Shown: positions 60,378 to 64,000 of the stretch, piece after piece
Position numbering within the stretch: position 1 is the stretch's first letter
Layout: each line of letters begins with the position of its first letter
DNA from: Epiperipatus broadwayi
Taxonomy: Eukaryota; Onychophora; Udeonychophora; Euonychophora; Peripatidae
Length of the DNA: 64,000 nucleotides
Assembly: GCA_028023455.1 (NCBI GenBank)
Contig: JAQFVV010006216.1
Coordinates: forward strand, 2,638,445-2,702,444
Reading direction: 5' to 3'
The notes under the pieces: generated by a model
Told to the model about the DNA's origin: nothing
Seen by the model: the letters and a program-made list of their open reading frames with translations, nothing else
Databases searched by the model: none
Made by a program: the position numbers and the translations under genes

Positions 60378-60957
60378 GATAATTATTACTTTCCTCTTTT
60401 TTTAACTAATATAAAATATACGAAAGATGGGCATATTAATAATTGATTATTTAACTAGTTTGTTCACAGAGCTAACAAATATTTCAATTATTACATATAA
60501 CAATTATTACAAGCATTTAATTTATTTACATTCTACAGAAACATATATATATTGTAATGGACCAACGAATAGATAAACAGATAGCCGACCGCATTGTGGC
60601 ATCAAAATGTAATGGAATATGAATAAATGATGAAAATCATAATGGAAAATAAATCGATGAAAAAAGGCCTTAAACATAGGCGTCAAGAAAAAAAAATGTA
60701 ATGGACCAACGATGTACTATCAACAGTCTTTGAAGAATAAGCTATATGTATTTAGGTTAAATACTCATCCATTCCTCTAAAGATCTGACAGATACTGACA
60801 GCCAAAAGAATGATTAGCATTCACAATTTTGAGATAGATAAAAGAATTCAATCACTGCTCTTAAAGTATACAATGTTCCATGAACACTCAGATGATCATC
60901 ACATTTCAGTCTCTCTAATCTACTGCAACCCATAATAGTTTTCTGCAAACACAATTG
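60378..60957. other. non-coding stretch with a short dispersed repeat
   Basis: TGTAATGGACCAACGA appears at about 60553 and 60696, and a diverged TGTAACAGACCATCGACC at about 61401. The first two enclose 140 bp that could be an inserted unit. Nothing coding recognised. Confidence 0.45.
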
Positions 60958-61100
60958 CACTGCCCTGCTTACATCTAAGTCTTAGGGGCTACTATTTAAA
61001 AAATATTGCCTTGCTCATCTTTGAGTCTTAGAGGTAATATTATACATATATCAAAAGAAATATTGCCTTGCTCTCTTTGGAGTCTCAGAGGCAAAATCAT
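60958..61100 (+). repeat. three imperfect tandem units of about 55-65 bp
   Basis: Three consecutive copies of a 'TGCCYTGCTYAYMTYTRAGTCTTAGRGG' pattern at about 60960, 61007 and 61064. Two are preceded by AAAATATTGCCTTGCTC. Spacing is unequal. Confidence 0.65.
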
Positions 61101-64000
61101 GGCAGGACTACTATTAACTGCTTCATGATAAATAATAACATAATTTGGGCTGAAGCAGTGAATAAGATCAATCAGTCATGAGTGGCATGAATACATCACA
61201 TCCTCAAGACAATGACAAAAATTCCCCATCCATCATCAACACTTGCAATAGAACCAACCAAACTCCAACAAACAAATATCCAATCTAACCTTCAAAACCC
61301 TAGACTTTCTACAATACAAATTTTCCAAATATGGATAAAATTACTACTCTACAATTTAACACCATCAATGTAATTCTAAATTAAAACTAAGCTCCAAAAA
61401 TGTAACAGACCATCGACCCATCTCTAACTATTTAATCAAATCCATCCCATCACACTTGCCGAAACAAGAATCCGGCCATCCATGGAAAATTGGAATAATC
61501 CAATAACACTACAACTAAGATGGATCTTTACTATCATTCAACCCCTATTGATTTGACAATATGCACAGGATCCACCCAATTTTCATGTCAATCCATTAGA
61601 TTCCCTAGAATTCAAACTCAGTCGTGATCTGAGTAATTACTCTCTGTTCAGGTATAAATTATAAGAATATATCTAGCCAATATGGGCAATGACTTGATGT
61701 TATGGTTTATATAGTACACTTATTGGATACATATTACATATATATTTCCATATCAAGAGATACGTGAATTCAATAATGTATTCTCAACAAATTATAGATA
61801 ATCCTTGATGTAAAATCAATTAAAATCAACAAATTTATTTTATCTTAACATAACACATTTCAATACTTAAATATACATTTTTAAAACACCATAAATATGA
61901 TTCCTACACTTCTACTCAATCTCATTAAAATAATAACACAAAAAATGAAAAATACATAAAATAATAATATCATCAACTATAGGTCATTCTTGGTATACAT
62001 AGGTCTCTACCTTTCATGTCATCATATTAAAAAAAAAATAATTTATAATCTTTAATACCAATCTAAACAAATGACATTGTTTGTTATTTATTTATTTATT
62101 TATTTTTTAAAAAAATAAGATATCATCATATCAATATACAAATTATTATTTTATACATATAATTGAACTAATGGGTTTGTATGTTACTATTATAAATCAT
62201 GAGAACTGGAATTGCCATCAATTGATTTTATAAGTAATTGTTAGTATGTGTCTTGTTAATAAAGGGTCATATAGATTTTATTAAAAATTAATTTTGTTAC
62301 TAAATGTTATGTTGTTAATGAGTCAAAAATAAATCTTACCTTCATTTATATTCATTTCATCATAGTCTAGTCCTTCTCTTTTTTTTTTAACAGAACCATT
62401 TATATTTTTTCTTATTTCAAAAAATACATTTTATATCATGAAATGCAGCTCAAAAAATCCAATGTGGAAGTAAAAAAAAATAAATAAATACATAAATGAA
62501 GAAGAGAAAAACCTTAAAATTTTATAGCATCAGTATGTTAACCATAATGAACAAACAGTTACATATCAACATAAAATTATGAACGATTTAGTAAACATCT
62601 TGATCAAACATGAGCATCTTCTTTACATGGAAAAATTCATGGTAGATTGACAATTTTCAGCATCTTTTATTTACTTCATTATCCAAAGTAGTGTCTTCTA
62701 TGATCTATCCAACTCCCACAAGTTGACCAAGTAGTTTGGATAATCTTTGATTTTTCCATTTTCATCATTGATCTATACAACTTCACATAATATATGGTTG
62801 CCATTTTATATATATATATGGGTGTGATGGTGAGAATTCACACTTATGGATCATGTTCCTCGCCCTCTTCAAAACCCATATGAGTTGCCTTGACCTTTCA
62901 CAATGACTTTTAGCACACCTGCATCATTTTTCCATTAGTATATATATATACATAAAATTCTTTCCTTATATCAGCAGTAGAAACGTTTTAGCTATAATAA
63001 ACAAAACACGATTAAAGTCAATTTTTTTCTTTTGATGTTAAACGTTATTAAATTTAAAACTTCCAACAGTTCTAGTATTATCAAACGCTTGATTATGTGA
63101 ATGAGTATTTTATTACATATTTTTTATAGCAAATAGTTCAATATAATTATCAATAAAATAAAAAAATCTTGGTTCCTATTATGCTTTAATCAACAGGTTA
63201 TAATTTGTTTATTTTTTTTAATTTTCATAGTTTATACAAAAGTTCAATCCCAATGGATGTATAGTGATATTCCTTCGTTTCAGTTTTTTTTTTTTTTACA
63301 TATATAGATCAAATCAAAAAAAAACTTACAGTTCCATGCATCTTTGTTCTTTCTTTAAAATGCTGAAAACATTTTACCAAAATACGATAGTCAAATTATC
63401 TGAATTGCTGTCATTAACGAATATAAAAAAACAAAAAAATCTTGCATATAACCTTCTCTATATGTTTTTTTTAACTTTCCAGCCATTAGAGAACAAACAA
63501 AAAAAGTTATTGTTATGGTTACATTGTACTCATCAGGTTTTCTCTCCCCTTCGCATTACAATACTAAGCTATAAAATAGTTTTTTTTTTTAGTTTTATTC
63601 TTTATAAAACTTGCTCAATTGTTCTGTCAAATTTGTTATTTTAAAATATTAATAAAATTAAATTTAATAACAAAATTTTTGATTTTGTTTCAAGCATTTC
63701 CAGTTCATTAAACTGCAATATAATTTTTATTCATAGCATTATATATCATCAATTCGATCTGTTCAATAGATGTATTAATTTTATAAATCAACATAGCCAT
63801 GTATATATTTATGTTCAAATGCATTTAATGGTAAGGATAGGAATGAGATTTATAGTGATCCTTCAATATATATATATATATTAGGAGTAAACCCCAGGTT
63901 GACTTAAGAAGTGTATAACATGGTACAGGCTTGGATCTTTTCTTTTTAAAATACAAAATAAAATATTTATCAAAAATAATCACATATCTTTTGTTTCTAA
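61101..64000. other. non-coding stretch to the window end
   Basis: 61190-61640 is GC-richer, C-skewed sequence without a recognised repeat or frame. 61650-64000 is AT-rich. The 126-codon plus frame at 63264-63644 is Phe/Lys/Leu-rich and crosses T- and A-homopolymers, so I do not call it a gene. Short (TA)n runs are at 62815, 62940 and 63870. Confidence 0.5.

Noticed and set aside
62335-62400. Possible minus-strand exon reading 'GLDYDEMNINE' before a GTAAGA donor
   Set aside because: No acceptor of good quality upstream, a poly-A/poly-T run within it, and no match to LIG3 or another family I know.
63264-63644. 126-codon plus-strand open frame, the longest near the window end
   Set aside because: Translation is Phe/Lys/Leu-rich and spans T and A homopolymers; no domain, splice or promoter context.
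1-64000. CRISPR arrays, bacterial operons or phage genes
   Set aside because: No regularly spaced short repeats, no Shine-Dalgarno-led gene runs; the splicing and repeat content are those of an animal genome.

Overview
This is animal nuclear DNA, very AT-rich (roughly three quarters A+T by eye). It is made of long introns and intergenic sequence filled with decayed transposable elements. Evidence for a eukaryote: spliced coding exons with GT..AG borders, LTR and non-LTR retrotransposon remains, tRNA-derived SINE-like modules, foldback elements and microsatellites. No operons, Shine-Dalgarno sites, CRISPR arrays or rRNA/tRNA genes were seen. The mix suggests an invertebrate, possibly a mollusc such as a cephalopod. 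That taxon is a low-confidence inference.

The one host gene I can support is DNA ligase III (LIG3) on the minus strand. Four consecutive exons (45093-45007, 43325-43246, 34795-34718, 26317-26149) join in frame into exactly 138 codons. They cover the end of the DNA-binding domain and the start of the adenylation domain, just before the catalytic-lysine motif. The introns between them are about 1.7, 8.45 and 8.4 kb. No flanking exon was recognised, so the adjoining introns are either >18 kb (5' side) and >26 kb (3' side), or an exon was missed.

Layout: 1-7.9 kb, AT-rich sequence with a foldback-family relic and a LINE 3' end. 8-14.1 kb, full-length but dead Gypsy-type LTR element (minus). 17-20.1 kb, second LTR element (plus) with a large internal deletion. 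20.8-21.7 kb, relic of a widespread animal repeat-encoded ORF. 22.2-22.8 kb, foldback. 23.4-26.1 kb, a block of different texture. 26.1-45.1 kb, LIG3 exons; the introns carry a third Gypsy element, two LINE relics, hairpins and a 1.6-kb composite foldback element. 45-64 kb, more LINE RT relics, two large foldbacks, a second composite foldback with a nested insertion, and a piggyBac-like MITE.

The most interesting signal is a recurrent CTGANGA-hairpin-GAAAC motif, resembling a hammerhead-ribozyme core, in at least four different repeat families. Next is a composite foldback element that carries a tRNA-like promoter module between terminal inverted repeats of about 120 bp.
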